From: Streptomyces pseudovenezuelae
GTDB lineage: Bacteria; Actinomycetota; Actinomycetes; Streptomycetales; Streptomycetaceae
Direction: 5' to 3'
Length of the DNA stretch: 64,000 nucleotides
NCBI RefSeq assembly: GCF_001513955.1
Contig: NZ_KQ948150.1
Span: 496,001 to 560,000 of the forward strand
The stretch's first letter is position 1; each line of letters starts with the position of its first letter. Of this stretch, positions 51,671 through 61,457 are shown one piece after another. The position numbers and the translations under genes are program-made. Under the pieces are notes generated by a model, which was given only the letters and a program-made list of their open reading frames with translations, searched no databases and had not been told where the DNA came from.

Positions 51671-52665
51671 GCACCCTTACGGCCCCGGCCGACACCGCGC
51701 AGACCCTCGCCCTCGACGTGCGGGACCTGACCGTCCACTACGGCCGCAGCTCCCGGCGCAAGCCCGTGCCACCGGCCGTCGACGGCGTGTCGTTCTCCAT
51801 CGCCCCCGGCGAGACCATCGGCCTGGTCGGCGAGTCGGGCTCGGGCAAGTCGACCATCGGCAAGGCGGTCCTGGGCCTCCAGTCCGCGACCGGTGGATCG
51901 ATCTCCTTCTTCGGAGACGACATCACGCATGCCGCCCCGGCCCGGCGGCGGGCCCTCGCGGCCCAGTTGCGGGTGGTGTTCCAGGACCCGTACTCCTCCC
52001 TCAACCCCGCCATGACCATCGGCGAGACCCTCGCCGAGCCGCTTCGACTGATGGGCGTCGGCAAGGCGGAGGCGGCTCGGCGGGCGCGCACCGCCCTGGA
52101 GCGGGTGGGGCTGCCCCCCTCCGCCGCCGAGCGCCGGCCCCGCCAGTTCTCCGGCGGCCAACGACAGCGCATCGCTGTGGCCCGTGCCCTGGTGTGCGAC
52201 CCGAAGGTCGTGGTGTGCGACGAGCCGGTGAGCGCACTGGACCTGTCCACCCAGGCACAGGTGCTCAACCTGCTCGCCGACCTGCGTGACGAGCGAGGCC
52301 TGTCGTACCTGTTCGTCGCCCACGACCTCGCGGTGGTCCGCTTCCTCGCCCAGCGGGTGGTCGTCCTCTACCGCGGCCAGGTGATGGAGACCGGTGCCGC
52401 GGCGGCCGTGGTCGAGCACCCCCGCCACCCGTACACCCGGGCCCTCACCGCGGCCGCGCCGGTGCCCCGCCCCGCCGAACAGGCGGCCCGGCGCGCCGCG
52501 CGCGAGGCGATGGGCATCGGCGCGGCCGGACTCGGAACCCCCTCCACCGCCGGTTGCCCCTTCGCCTCGCGCTGTCCCCTCGCCACCGACGTGTGCCGCA
52601 CCGAGCGGCCCGCGCTGCGCAGGGTCGGCGACAGCGATGTCGCCTGCCATCACGCCACCGACTGA
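51667..52665 (+). CDS. ABC transporter ATPase (DppF-type)
   Basis: This 332-residue ATPase has Walker A GESGSGKST, signature FSGGQRQRIAVARAL, Walker B VVVCDEPVSALD, switch AHDLAVV and a C-terminal CPFASRCPLATDVC oligopeptide-family motif. The start ATG at 51667 overlaps the stop of the fused permease-ATPase gene. It completes the importer as the second nucleotide-binding subunit. The GH3 gene follows after 49 bp. Confidence 0.95.
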   Translation: MSTLTAPADTAQTLALDVRDLTVHYGRSSRRKPVPPAVDGVSFSIAPGETIGLVGESGSGKSTIGKAVLGLQSATGGSISFFGDDITHAAPARRRALAAQLRVVFQDPYSSLNPAMTIGETLAEPLRLMGVGKAEAARRARTALERVGLPPSAAERRPRQFSGGQRQRIAVARALVCDPKVVVCDEPVSALDLSTQAQVLNLLADLRDERGLSYLFVAHDLAVVRFLAQRVVVLYRGQVMETGAAAAVVEHPRHPYTRALTAAAPVPRPAEQAARRAAREAMGIGAAGLGTPSTAGCPFASRCPLATDVCRTERPALRRVGDSDVACHHATD

Positions 52666-52714
52666 CCTCCTCCTCGACGACTGCCCCACGCTCACGACCC
52701 CAGGAGCTCTTCCC

Positions 52715-55144
52715 ATGGACCCCACACTCGACGATCTCGTACGCAAGCTCGACCTGGAGACCAAGCTCCGGCTGATCTCCGGCGCGGGCGCTTGGACCAC
52801 GCAGGCCTGCGAGGAGATCGGTCTGCGGCCCGTCAGCGTCTCCGACGGGCCGGTCGGCGTCCGCGGCCCGATCGAGGACGAGCGGGACTGGTCGGCCACC
52901 ATGCCCTCCTCCAGCGCTCTGGCCGCCACCTGGGACGAGGAACTGCTCCACCGGGTAGGCGCATTGCTGGCCGCGGAAGCGGTGCGCAAGGACGTCGACG
53001 TGGCGCTCGGCCCCACGGTCAACCTCCACCGTTCCCCGCTGGGCGGCCGGCACTTCGAGTGCTTCTCGGAGGACCCGTTGCTGACCGGCCGGATGGCCGC
53101 CGCTTACGTCCGGGGCCTCCAGGACAACGGGGTCGGCGCCTGCCCGAAGCACTTCGTCGCCAACGACGCAGAGACCGACCGCACCTCGGTCGACATCCGG
53201 GTGGACGAACGCACCCTGCGCGAGCTCTACCTCGCCCCCTTCGACCATCTGGTCGCCGAGGCCGGTCCCTGGACCGTGATGGCCGCCTACAACGGCGTCG
53301 ACGGCGCGCCCATGACGGAGAGCCCGTTGCTGCGTGAGGTCCTGAAGGACGAGTGGGGCTGGGACGGACTGGTCGTCTCTGACTGGGGCGCGGTCTACGG
53401 CACCGAGGAGTCCGCCTCCGCCGCGCTCGACCTGGCCATGCCGGGACCGTCGGAGCACTGGGGCGAGCCGCTGCTCGCCGCGGTGCGCGAGGGCCGCGTC
53501 CCGGAAGCCGCCATCGACGACAAGGTGCGCAGCCTGCTGCGGCTGGCGGCCCGCGTCGGCGCCCTCGACGGACACCCGGCCGCCGCCGGACGCCCGAGCC
53601 CTGGCACGGTCGAGCAGGGCGCCGCGCTGGCCCGTGAGGCCGCGACCGCCGCCATGGTGCTCGTCCGCAACGACGGGGACCTGCTGCCGCTCGCGAACGA
53701 CAACCTGTCCCGCGTCGCCCTGCTGGGCCCCGGAGCACTGGAAGCCCGGCCGCTCGGCGGCGGCAGCGCGACCGTCTTCCCGCCGTATGTCGTCAGCCCC
53801 ATGGAAGGACTGCGCTCGGCACTCGGCGACCGCGTCGAACTGGTCACCGCACCGGGGGCCTCCCTCAGCGACGACCTGCGCACCCCCCGCGCCCGCGAAC
53901 TCTCCCAGCCCGGCACCCTCCGGTGGCTCGACGCGACCGGAGCCTGCCTCAAGGAGGAGCCGACGGAGGGCACCCACTTCGTGCGGGACCTGAAATCCGT
54001 CGAGGAGGGCAGCGTCTCCCTCGAACTGCGGACCGTCTTCACCGCCGACACCACCGGAGACTGGCAGCTCGGCGTCAGCGGTGTCGGCGCGTTCGTCCTC
54101 GACCTCGACGGCGAGACCGTCGTCGACACCCACATCGTCCGCGACCCGCTCGACATCGGCTCGGTGGTCGGCGCCGCGCCCCAGGAGCACATCACCCGGC
54201 GGCTGACGGAAGGCCAGAAGGTCGACGTGCGGCTGCGGTTCACCTGGGGGCAGGACATCATGCTCTTCTGGGTCGGACTGGTGGTCGGCGAACCCAGGTT
54301 GCCCGCCGACCAGCAGCTCGCCCGCGCCGTCGAACTCGCCGCCGCCTCCGACGTAGCCGTCGTCGTCGTGGGCACCACCGAGGCCGTCGAGAGCGAGGGC
54401 TTCGACCGTACGACGCTGAGGCTGCCCGGCGACCAGGACGCCCTGGTCCACGCCGTGGCCGCCGCCAACCCGCGCACCGTCGTAGTGGTCAACTCCGGTG
54501 CTCCCGTGGAGATGCCCTGGCGGGACGAGGTCGCCGCCGTGCTGCTGGCCTGGTTCCCCGGCATGGAACTGGGCAACGCGCTGGCGGACGTACTGCTCGG
54601 CGCAGTGGAGCCCGGCGGCCGGTTGCCCACCACCTGGCCCGCCCGCGACGAGGACGTGCCGGTGTGGAACACCACTCCCCGGGACGGCGTGCTGGAGTAC
54701 ACCGAGGGCCTACACATCGGCCACCGCGCCTACCTGCGCGAGGGCACCGAACCCGCGTACTGGTTCGGCCACGGCCTGGGCTACACCACCTGGGATTACG
54801 AGTCCTTCGACGTACCCGCCCACGTGCATCCCGGCGAGGATCTGACCGTCACCGTGCGGGTGCGCAACAGCGGGGAGCGGCACGGCAAGGAGGTCGTGCA
54901 GGTCTACGCCGCCCGGCCCGACTCGGCCGTCGAACGCCCCGAGCTGTGGCTGGCCGGCTTCGCCGTCGCCAAGGCCGGCCCCGGCGAGACCGTGGACGTC
55001 CCCGTACGCATCGCCGCCCGAGCCCTCCAGCACTGGTCGGTGACAGGTCATCAGTGGCAGACCGAGAGCGGCGCGTTCCTGCTCTCCGCCGGCCGATCGG
55101 CCTGCCGACCGCTCCTCACGGACGAAACGGTGGTCTCCGAATGA
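52715..55144 (+). CDS. GH3 beta-glucosidase with PA14 insertion
   Basis: This 809-residue enzyme has the GH3 nucleophile in VVSDWGAVYG (D223), the TIM-barrel elements PVSVSDGPVGVRG and PKHFVANDAETDR, and a PA14-like insert (about 400-540: SLELRTVFTADTTGDWQLGV). The C-terminal sandwich (ARAVELAAASDVAVVVVGTTEA) and a fibronectin-III-like end follow. There is no signal peptide, so it acts inside after import. It should remove beta-linked glucose from flavonoid or phenolic glycosides. The start at 52715 (MDPTLDDLV) fits; earlier frame belongs to the ATPase gene. Confidence 0.93.
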   Translation: MDPTLDDLVRKLDLETKLRLISGAGAWTTQACEEIGLRPVSVSDGPVGVRGPIEDERDWSATMPSSSALAATWDEELLHRVGALLAAEAVRKDVDVALGPTVNLHRSPLGGRHFECFSEDPLLTGRMAAAYVRGLQDNGVGACPKHFVANDAETDRTSVDIRVDERTLRELYLAPFDHLVAEAGPWTVMAAYNGVDGAPMTESPLLREVLKDEWGWDGLVVSDWGAVYGTEESASAALDLAMPGPSEHWGEPLLAAVREGRVPEAAIDDKVRSLLRLAARVGALDGHPAAAGRPSPGTVEQGAALAREAATAAMVLVRNDGDLLPLANDNLSRVALLGPGALEARPLGGGSATVFPPYVVSPMEGLRSALGDRVELVTAPGASLSDDLRTPRARELSQPGTLRWLDATGACLKEEPTEGTHFVRDLKSVEEGSVSLELRTVFTADTTGDWQLGVSGVGAFVLDLDGETVVDTHIVRDPLDIGSVVGAAPQEHITRRLTEGQKVDVRLRFTWGQDIMLFWVGLVVGEPRLPADQQLARAVELAAASDVAVVVVGTTEAVESEGFDRTTLRLPGDQDALVHAVAAANPRTVVVVNSGAPVEMPWRDEVAAVLLAWFPGMELGNALADVLLGAVEPGGRLPTTWPARDEDVPVWNTTPRDGVLEYTEGLHIGHRAYLREGTEPAYWFGHGLGYTTWDYESFDVPAHVHPGEDLTVTVRVRNSGERHGKEVVQVYAARPDSAVERPELWLAGFAVAKAGPGETVDVPVRIAARALQHWSVTGHQWQTESGAFLLSAGRSACRPLLTDETVVSE

Positions 55145-57816
55145 ACGCGCCCACCTGTCTGCGCGCCGAACAGCTGGAACACGCCCTGGGCATCGGCACG
55201 CGTCGGCCCCGGCTCTCCTGGTGGCTTCCGGCCGACTCCGGCGTGCAGCTGGCCCATCGGATCAGAACCGGTGAGGGCTGGGACTCCGGCCGCGTCGAGG
55301 GGGCCGACAGCGTCCATGTGCCGTACGGCGGTCCTCCGCCCGGCAGCGGTGAACGGATCACCTGGCAGGTCAAGGTCTGGACCGACGCCGGCGAGAGCGA
55401 CTGGTCGGAGTGGGCCTGGTTCGAGACCGGCCTGCTGGACCCCTCCGACTGGCAGGCCCTGTGGATCGAGCCCGTCGAGACCGAGGTGCCGCCCGCCGGA
55501 CACCGCCCGGCCCATCTGTTGCGTACCCCGTTCTCGACGACGTCCCCGGTCCGCCGGGCCCGCCTCCACGCCACCGCGCAGGGGTTGTACGAGGCATACC
55601 TCAACGGTGAGCGGATCGGGGACGCCGAACTGACGCCGGGCTTCACGCAGTACGACGCACGGCTCCAGGTCCAGACGTACGACGTCACCGCACTGGTGAG
55701 AGCGGGCGACAACGTCCTCGGGGCCGTCCTGTCCGACGGCTGGTTCCGCGGCCAGATCGGCATCACCCGCGCCCACGACCAGTGGGGGGAGCGGGTGTCC
55801 TTCCTGGCGCAGCTGAACCTGGAACACGAGGACGGCACCACGAGCGTCGTGTGCACGGGGAAGCACTGGCGCTCGGCCACCGCGCACATCGTCGAAGCCG
55901 ACCTCATCGCCGGCCAGTTCAGCGACCTGCGCCGGACACGCACGGGATGGGACGTCCCCGGGTACGACGGCCAGGACTGGGAGACGGTCGACGTCGCCGA
56001 CCACGGCTATGCAGGACTGGTCACCTCACCGGCCCCGCCCGTGCGGCGCGTTGAGGAACTCGTCCCCGTGTCGGTGACCCGGCCGCGTCCCGACCGGCAG
56101 GTCTTCGACCTCGGCCAGAACATCAACGGCTGGGTACGGCTGCGCGACCTCGGCCCGAAGGACACCCGCCTCACCCTCACGCACGGCGAATCACTAGGCC
56201 ACGACGGCGATGTGACGACGGATCACCTCCGCATCGACATGCCCTTCCTGCCCGAGCCCCTCCCGGCTGGCCAGGTCGACCACGTCGTCTCCGCGGGCCG
56301 CCCGGGCGAGACCTTCGAGCCCCGGCACACCACCCACGGCTTCCGCTACGTCCGTGTCGAAGGCCACCCCGGCGAACTGACCGCCGACGACCTGCGGGGC
56401 GTGGTGGTCCACACCGACCTGCGGCGCACCGGCTGGTTCGAGTGCGGGGACGAGCGGATCAACCGGCTGCACGAAGCCGCCGTATGGAGCATGCGCGGCA
56501 ACGTCTGCGACATCCCCACGGACTGCCCCACCCGCGAACGCGCCGGCTGGACGGGGGACTGGCAGCTGTTCGCCCCGACCGCCGCCTTCCTCTACGACGT
56601 CGCCGGATTCTCGGCCAAGTGGCTGCGCGATGTCGCCGCCGACCAGTGGCCGGACGGCACGGTCTCCAACATCTCGCCCGCCTGCCGCACCGAAGGCCCG
56701 AACGGCCCGGTGGCCCACCTCAACGGCTCGGCAGGCTGGGGCGACGCCGCGGTCATCGTGCCCTGGCAGATGTACCGCGCCTACGGTGACCGGGCCGTGC
56801 TGGAGGAGCTGTGGCCGACCATGACCGCATGGCTCGGGCGGACCGAACGCGCGGCCCGCGAAGCACGCCACCCGGACCGGGTCCTGCGCTCCGCCGACCC
56901 CGCCCCGCACGAGCGGTATCTGTGGGACACCGGGTTCCACTGGGGCGAATGGCTCGTGCCCGGCGAACACATCGGCGACGACCTGCCCCAGTACGCCCAG
57001 CTCGACAAGGCCGACATCGCCACCGCGTACTACGCCCACTCCACCCGGCTGGCGGCGCGGATCGCGAGGGTGATCGGCCGGGACGAAGAGGCGGTGGCCT
57101 ACGAAGAGTTGAGCGAGCGGATACGCGACGCCTGGCGAACCGAGTTCATCGCGCCCGACGGCTCACTGCGTCCTGACACCCAGGCCAACCACGTGCGCGC
57201 CCTCGCTTTCGACCTGGTTCCGAAGGAACTGCGAGCCCGCAACGCGAAGCGGCTCGTCGAGCTCGTACGGGACGCCGGAACGCATCTGGGCACCGGCTTC
57301 CTCGCGACCCCGGACCTGCTCCCCGTGCTCGCCGACACCGGGCACCTCGACGTGGCGTACGAGCTGCTGCTCCAGGACAGCGCCCCGTCCTGGCTGCACA
57401 TGATCGACCGAGGCGCGACCACGATCTGGGAGAGCTGGGAGGGCGTGGCCGACGACGGCACGGCACGCGACTCCCTCAACCACTACTCCAAGGGCGCTGT
57501 CGTGTCCTTCCTGCATCGCTACACCGCCGGAATCGAACCGGACGCGGACTTCCCGGGCTATCAGCGGTTCACCGTGGCACCGCGCCCTGGCGGCGGCCTT
57601 GCTTCGGCACGAGCCGAGCACCACTGCCCGTACGGCCGGATCGCGTCCGCCTGGGAAGTCGACGGCGACCGTTTCCGGCTCGACGTCACCGTGCCGCCCG
57701 GCACCACCGCCGAGGTCGTCCTGCCGGACGGCACCCGGCGCACCGCGCTTCCGGGCACGCACACCTACCTGTGCGCCGCGCCCGCCGCCCTGACGACGAC
57801 GGGAGCCACCCGATGA
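55141..57816 (+). CDS. GH78 alpha-L-rhamnosidase
   Basis: This 891-residue enzyme has an N-terminal Ig-like part (LSWWLPADSGVQLAHRI), rhamnosidase-specific beta domains (RARLHATAQGLYEAYLNGERIGD, DLGQNINGWVRL) and the (alpha/alpha)6 barrel with DCPTRERAGWTGDW (E466, D473) and WTLGK-free TTIWESWEGV. There is no signal peptide. It would remove terminal rhamnose from rutin, quercitrin or similar glycosides. It overlaps the GH3 gene by 4 nt. This gene, with queD, is the main clue to flavonoid glycosides as substrate. Confidence 0.95.
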   Translation: MNAPTCLRAEQLEHALGIGTRRPRLSWWLPADSGVQLAHRIRTGEGWDSGRVEGADSVHVPYGGPPPGSGERITWQVKVWTDAGESDWSEWAWFETGLLDPSDWQALWIEPVETEVPPAGHRPAHLLRTPFSTTSPVRRARLHATAQGLYEAYLNGERIGDAELTPGFTQYDARLQVQTYDVTALVRAGDNVLGAVLSDGWFRGQIGITRAHDQWGERVSFLAQLNLEHEDGTTSVVCTGKHWRSATAHIVEADLIAGQFSDLRRTRTGWDVPGYDGQDWETVDVADHGYAGLVTSPAPPVRRVEELVPVSVTRPRPDRQVFDLGQNINGWVRLRDLGPKDTRLTLTHGESLGHDGDVTTDHLRIDMPFLPEPLPAGQVDHVVSAGRPGETFEPRHTTHGFRYVRVEGHPGELTADDLRGVVVHTDLRRTGWFECGDERINRLHEAAVWSMRGNVCDIPTDCPTRERAGWTGDWQLFAPTAAFLYDVAGFSAKWLRDVAADQWPDGTVSNISPACRTEGPNGPVAHLNGSAGWGDAAVIVPWQMYRAYGDRAVLEELWPTMTAWLGRTERAAREARHPDRVLRSADPAPHERYLWDTGFHWGEWLVPGEHIGDDLPQYAQLDKADIATAYYAHSTRLAARIARVIGRDEEAVAYEELSERIRDAWRTEFIAPDGSLRPDTQANHVRALAFDLVPKELRARNAKRLVELVRDAGTHLGTGFLATPDLLPVLADTGHLDVAYELLLQDSAPSWLHMIDRGATTIWESWEGVADDGTARDSLNHYSKGAVVSFLHRYTAGIEPDADFPGYQRFTVAPRPGGGLASARAEHHCPYGRIASAWEVDGDRFRLDVTVPPGTTAEVVLPDGTRRTALPGTHTYLCAAPAALTTTGATR

Positions 57817-58733
57817 CGCGCAGCACCGAACGGGAACGAGCCGGTTCTCCGCCCGACTTCCTGCCACCTGTCGACCCCGTGGTGCGCGAGGACGGCTCGC
57901 TGCACTATTCCGGGATCAGCTATGCCCTCCTGCCCGGCTTCCGCCCGCTCCAGTTGGACCTGTGGGTTCCGGCGGGAGGGGACACGTATCCGGTGGTGGT
58001 GTGGATCCACGGTGGGGCGTGGCAGTTCGGTGATCGCCGCTATCTGCCACCGACCCTGGAGATCGACGCGGTCCACGACGCGCTGCTGGAGGCCGGGATC
58101 GCGGTCGCCTCGATCGACTACCGTCTCGCGGGCGAGGCCGTCTTCCCCGCGCAACTGGACGACGCCAAGTCCGCCGTCCGCTATCTGCGCCGGCACGCGG
58201 CTCAACTCGGCCTGAACGTCGAGCGGTTCGGTGTGTGGGGCGAATCGGCCGGTGGACACCTGGCGGCACTTCTCGCTCTCACCGCGGGCCGCACCACGCA
58301 GGAGGGCGAACCTGTCGACGCCGAGCCCGTCGACTCGGTGCGGGCCGTCGTGGACTGGTACGGAGTCAGCGACCTGACCACCATGCCCAAGCTGGAGGTC
58401 CCCCCGGACGTGTCCCTGCCGCCGGGTACAGCTGACCCGATCGAGCAACTCCTGGGCGGCACCACCCCGGAGCGGGCCAGAGCGGCGAGCCCCGTCACCC
58501 ATGTGAGCGCCGACGCACCGCCCTTCCTGCTCATCCACGGCACCGACGACGTTCCCGTACCACCGGAACAAAGCGGCCTGCTGCACGCGGCGCTGCTCGC
58601 GGCGGGAGCGCAGTCCGAACTGGTGACGGTCGAGGGCGCGGGCCACATCTTCGCCGGCGCAGCCGACATCACCGCTCTGATCGCCCGCTCGGTCGCCTTC
58701 CTGGCCATGCACCTGGGGGAGGGGCCGCGATGA
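57813..58733 (+). CDS. Alpha/beta-hydrolase (esterase family), paralogue 2
   Basis: This 306-residue esterase has oxyanion loop WIHGGAW, nucleophile S145 in GESAGGH, Asp in HGTDDVPVP and His in GAGHIFAG. It shares long stretches with the esterase at 58730 (FRPLQLDLWVPAGGD, VASIDYRLAGEAVFPAQL) and less with that at 45993. The start at 57813 overlaps the rhamnosidase stop by 4 nt. A role in removing acyl groups from flavonoid glycosides or hydrolysing the depside is inferred. Confidence 0.88.
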   Translation: MTRSTERERAGSPPDFLPPVDPVVREDGSLHYSGISYALLPGFRPLQLDLWVPAGGDTYPVVVWIHGGAWQFGDRRYLPPTLEIDAVHDALLEAGIAVASIDYRLAGEAVFPAQLDDAKSAVRYLRRHAAQLGLNVERFGVWGESAGGHLAALLALTAGRTTQEGEPVDAEPVDSVRAVVDWYGVSDLTTMPKLEVPPDVSLPPGTADPIEQLLGGTTPERARAASPVTHVSADAPPFLLIHGTDDVPVPPEQSGLLHAALLAAGAQSELVTVEGAGHIFAGAADITALIARSVAFLAMHLGEGPR

Positions 58734-59713
58734 CGGAACAGCACCTGGACCAGGACCTGGACCAGCACCTGGACCAGGTCCAGCACCAAGACCAGGGTCA
58801 GGACCAGCCGCAGGCGTGGACCCCGCCTCGCTTCCTGCCTCCGGGAGAACTTCTCCGCCGCGCGGACGGCTCGCGGCACCATCCAGGGGTCAGCTACGCC
58901 ACCCCGCCCGGCTACCGCCCGCTCAAGCTCGACCTGTGGGTGCCCGAGGGCGACGGACCTCACCCGGTCGTCGTCTTCGTCCACGGTGGTGCCTGGGCGC
59001 TCGGAGACCGCGGCGACCTGCTGCCCGCACAGGACACCTCCGCCGTGATCGACCTGCTGCTGGCAGCCGATCTGGCCGTCGCGTCCATCGATTACCGGCT
59101 CTCGCGCGAGGCGGTCTTCCCCGCGCAGCTCCACGACACCAAGTCAGCGGTGCGCTACCTGCGCCATCATGCGGATCAACTCGGCCTGGACAGCGGCCGG
59201 ATAGCGGTGTGGGGAGAGTCGGCCGGAGCGTACCTCGCCGCGCTTCTCGCCCTCACCGCGAACCGTGCGGAACTGGAGGGCGACATCGGTGTCACCGGGC
59301 TCGACAGCCCGGTCGTGGCCGCCGTCGGCTGGTACGGCATCTACGATCTCGCCGCCCTGCCCAAGCCTGTGCTTCCCCTGGACATCACCCTGCCCCCGGA
59401 CATGGGACAGGACCTGATCGAGCAACTGCTCGGCGGAGTCGCCGACCCGGAACTGGCCGTACCGGCGAGCCCTGTCACCCATGTCACCGCCGACGCGCCG
59501 CCCTTCCTGCTGATCCACGGCACAGCCGACAGGCTGGTGCCCTTCGAGCAGAGTCTCCTCCTGGAGAAGGCCCTGCTGACCCACGGCGTCGAAGTCCAGT
59601 TGCTCCCCGTCGAGGACGCCGACCACGGACTGTTCGGTGCACCGGAACTCCCCACGCTGCTCCGGCAGACCGTCGCCTTCCTCGTCACGCACCTACAGGA
59701 GGGAAGCCGATGA
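58730..59713 (+). CDS. Alpha/beta-hydrolase (esterase family), paralogue 3, with Gln/Asp/His-rich N-terminus
   Basis: This 327-residue tandem copy of the previous gene has a different N-terminus: residues 3-28 repeat His/Leu/Asp/Gln (HLDQDLDQHLDQ), encoded by imperfect 12-bp direct repeats (58738-58812). The catalytic part has FVHGGAW, S164 in GESAGAYLAA (Ala-Tyr replaces Gly-His after the nucleophile), Asp in HGTADRLVP and His in DADHGLFG. The change after the nucleophile may alter specificity. It overlaps both neighbours by 4 nt. Confidence 0.88.
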   Translation: MTEQHLDQDLDQHLDQVQHQDQGQDQPQAWTPPRFLPPGELLRRADGSRHHPGVSYATPPGYRPLKLDLWVPEGDGPHPVVVFVHGGAWALGDRGDLLPAQDTSAVIDLLLAADLAVASIDYRLSREAVFPAQLHDTKSAVRYLRHHADQLGLDSGRIAVWGESAGAYLAALLALTANRAELEGDIGVTGLDSPVVAAVGWYGIYDLAALPKPVLPLDITLPPDMGQDLIEQLLGGVADPELAVPASPVTHVTADAPPFLLIHGTADRLVPFEQSLLLEKALLTHGVEVQLLPVEDADHGLFGAPELPTLLRQTVAFLVTHLQEGSR

Positions 59714-60603
59714 CGACCACTTCGACCGACCGGCAGCTGGACGAGCTGTTGGCCCAGGTACTCGGATCCCTCCAGGGCGAGGACCCGCGGCTGCGGGAGC
59801 TGGCCGGTGGCCTGGTCACCCACCTGCACGCCTTCGTGCGGGAAACCCGGCTGACCGAAGTCGAGTGGCAGCGGGCCATGGACTTCCTGGTCCGCACCGG
59901 AGCCGCCTGCACCGACCGCCGCAACGAGTTCATCCTGCTCTCCGACATGCTGGGCCTCACCTCCGCGGTGGACGAGGTCAACCATGCCGGGCCGCCCACC
60001 ATGACACCCAGCTCCGTCGAGGGGCCCTTCCATTCACCCGCGCCGCCGCGCCCCATGGGCGCCTGGATCGCGGAGGGACCCGAGCGGGAACGCGGCGAGG
60101 CCGCGGTCGTGCACGGCAGGGTCACCGACTGCGACGGTGTGCCCCTCGCCGGCGCGGTGCTGGACATCTGGCAGGCCAACGACACGGGCCTGTACGACAG
60201 TCAGGACGACGAGCAACCCGACGGCAATCTACGGGCCCTGCTCACCACCGGCCCCGACGGCGCCTACTGGTTCCGTACGGTCAGACCCAGCAGTTACCCG
60301 GTGCCGACCGACGGCCCCGTCGGCGAGCTGCTGCGTGCCCTCGGCCGGCACCCGATGCGCCCCGCCCACGTCCATCTCAGGGTCGAGGCGCCCGGCCACC
60401 GGCCGCTCACCACCCACGTCTTCGTCGACGCGGACCCCTATCTCGGCTCCGACGCGGCCTTCGCCGTCAAGGACGCCCTCGTCGTGCCCTTCGTACCGTG
60501 CACCGAACCGGCCATGGCCGACCGGTTCGGCATGGGTGACCAGGGTGTGTTCCTGGAGGCCCGGTTCGATGTCCGGCTAGTGGCGGAAGGACCCGTCCAG
60601 TGA
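59710..60603 (+). CDS. Intradiol ring-cleavage dioxygenase (hydroxyquinol/catechol 1,2-dioxygenase type)
   Basis: This 297-residue non-heme iron(III) enzyme has ligands visible as Y162 (GLYDSQ), Y196 (SSYPVP), and H220 and H222 (RPAHVHL). The N-terminal helical dimer domain (about 1-95: WQRAMDFLVRTGAACTDRRNEF) and the SSVEGPFHSP segment match the hydroxyquinol 1,2-dioxygenase branch. It would cleave between the hydroxyls of a polyphenol formed from the flavonol A or B ring. Its partners are the monooxygenase and the FAH-family hydrolase downstream. Confidence 0.93.
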   Translation: MTTTSTDRQLDELLAQVLGSLQGEDPRLRELAGGLVTHLHAFVRETRLTEVEWQRAMDFLVRTGAACTDRRNEFILLSDMLGLTSAVDEVNHAGPPTMTPSSVEGPFHSPAPPRPMGAWIAEGPERERGEAAVVHGRVTDCDGVPLAGAVLDIWQANDTGLYDSQDDEQPDGNLRALLTTGPDGAYWFRTVRPSSYPVPTDGPVGELLRALGRHPMRPAHVHLRVEAPGHRPLTTHVFVDADPYLGSDAAFAVKDALVVPFVPCTEPAMADRFGMGDQGVFLEARFDVRLVAEGPVQ

Positions 60604-61457
60604 AGCTCATCGGATTGCGTCCGCCGTCGGCACGGCGCGGCAGACAGCAGGTCATGGTCGGTGTCGTCGTGGACGACCGGGTGTCACCCCTCGTGGACGC
60701 CGTCGACTTCTACGAGGACCTGCCGCGATGGCTGGAGCGGGCACGCAAGGTCCGTCGTGGCTCGGTCCGGCTCGCGGACGTGGTGCCGGAGCCGCCGGTG
60801 CCGCCGTCGGCACGGGTCCTGTGCATCGGGCTCAACTACCGTGCGCACGCTGCCGAGGGCGCGTTCCAGGTGCCCGAGCATCCGACCGTCTTCGGGCGCT
60901 GGACGGCTTCGCTCTCGGTGAGCGGACGTCCGGTGCCGGTGCCCGCCAACGAACCGGGTCTGGACTGGGAGGGCGAAGTCGCGGCCGTCGTCGGCGCCCG
61001 GCTCAGCGATGCGGACGAGAGCGAGGCGGAGGCAGGAGTGCTGGGGTACGCCGCCTTCAACGACCTCACCGCCCGTACGGCGCAGAAGCTCACCGCCCAG
61101 TGGACTCTCGGCAAGAACGCCGACTTCAGCGGCCCGCTCGGGCCGATCGTCACGGCCGACGAGACGGGCAGCCTCACCGACGGGTTGCGCCTGGTCACGC
61201 GAGTCAACGGCGAGGTCGTGCAGGACGGGAACACCCGGGACATGATCTTCCCCGTGCCGGAGCTGCTCTCCCGGATCAGCCGCACCATGACACTCCATCC
61301 CGGCGACATCATCGCCACGGGCACACCGGAAGGAGTCGGCTACGTCCGCAGGCCGCCGCGGCTCCTGACTCCCGGTGACGTCGTCGAGGTCGAGATCGAC
61401 CGGCTCGGCCTGCTGCGAACCCCGGTCGCCGACGCCTCGGCGAGGTCCGGCGCGTGA
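60600..61457 (+). CDS. Fumarylacetoacetate hydrolase family protein
   Basis: This 285-residue FAH-fold enzyme starts at a GTG overlapping the dioxygenase stop. The core has VLCIGLNYRAHAAEG, then DWEGEVAAVVG (metal-binding acidic residues), GYAAFNDLTARTAQ, and DIIATGTPEGVGY near the end. FAH relatives hydrolyse or decarboxylate C-C bonds in ring-cleavage products (acylpyruvases, oxaloacetate decarboxylases). Placed after the dioxygenase, it probably handles the opened ring. The exact reaction is open. Confidence 0.9.
   Translation: MKLIGLRPPSARRGRQQVMVGVVVDDRVSPLVDAVDFYEDLPRWLERARKVRRGSVRLADVVPEPPVPPSARVLCIGLNYRAHAAEGAFQVPEHPTVFGRWTASLSVSGRPVPVPANEPGLDWEGEVAAVVGARLSDADESEAEAGVLGYAAFNDLTARTAQKLTAQWTLGKNADFSGPLGPIVTADETGSLTDGLRLVTRVNGEVVQDGNTRDMIFPVPELLSRISRTMTLHPGDIIATGTPEGVGYVRRPPRLLTPGDVVEVEIDRLGLLRTPVADASARSGA

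Noticed and set aside
53923..55140. Upstream extension of the rhamnosidase frame by 406 codons
   Set aside because: It runs inside the GH3 gene in another frame. The rhamnosidase N-terminus and the 4-nt overlap place the start at 55141.
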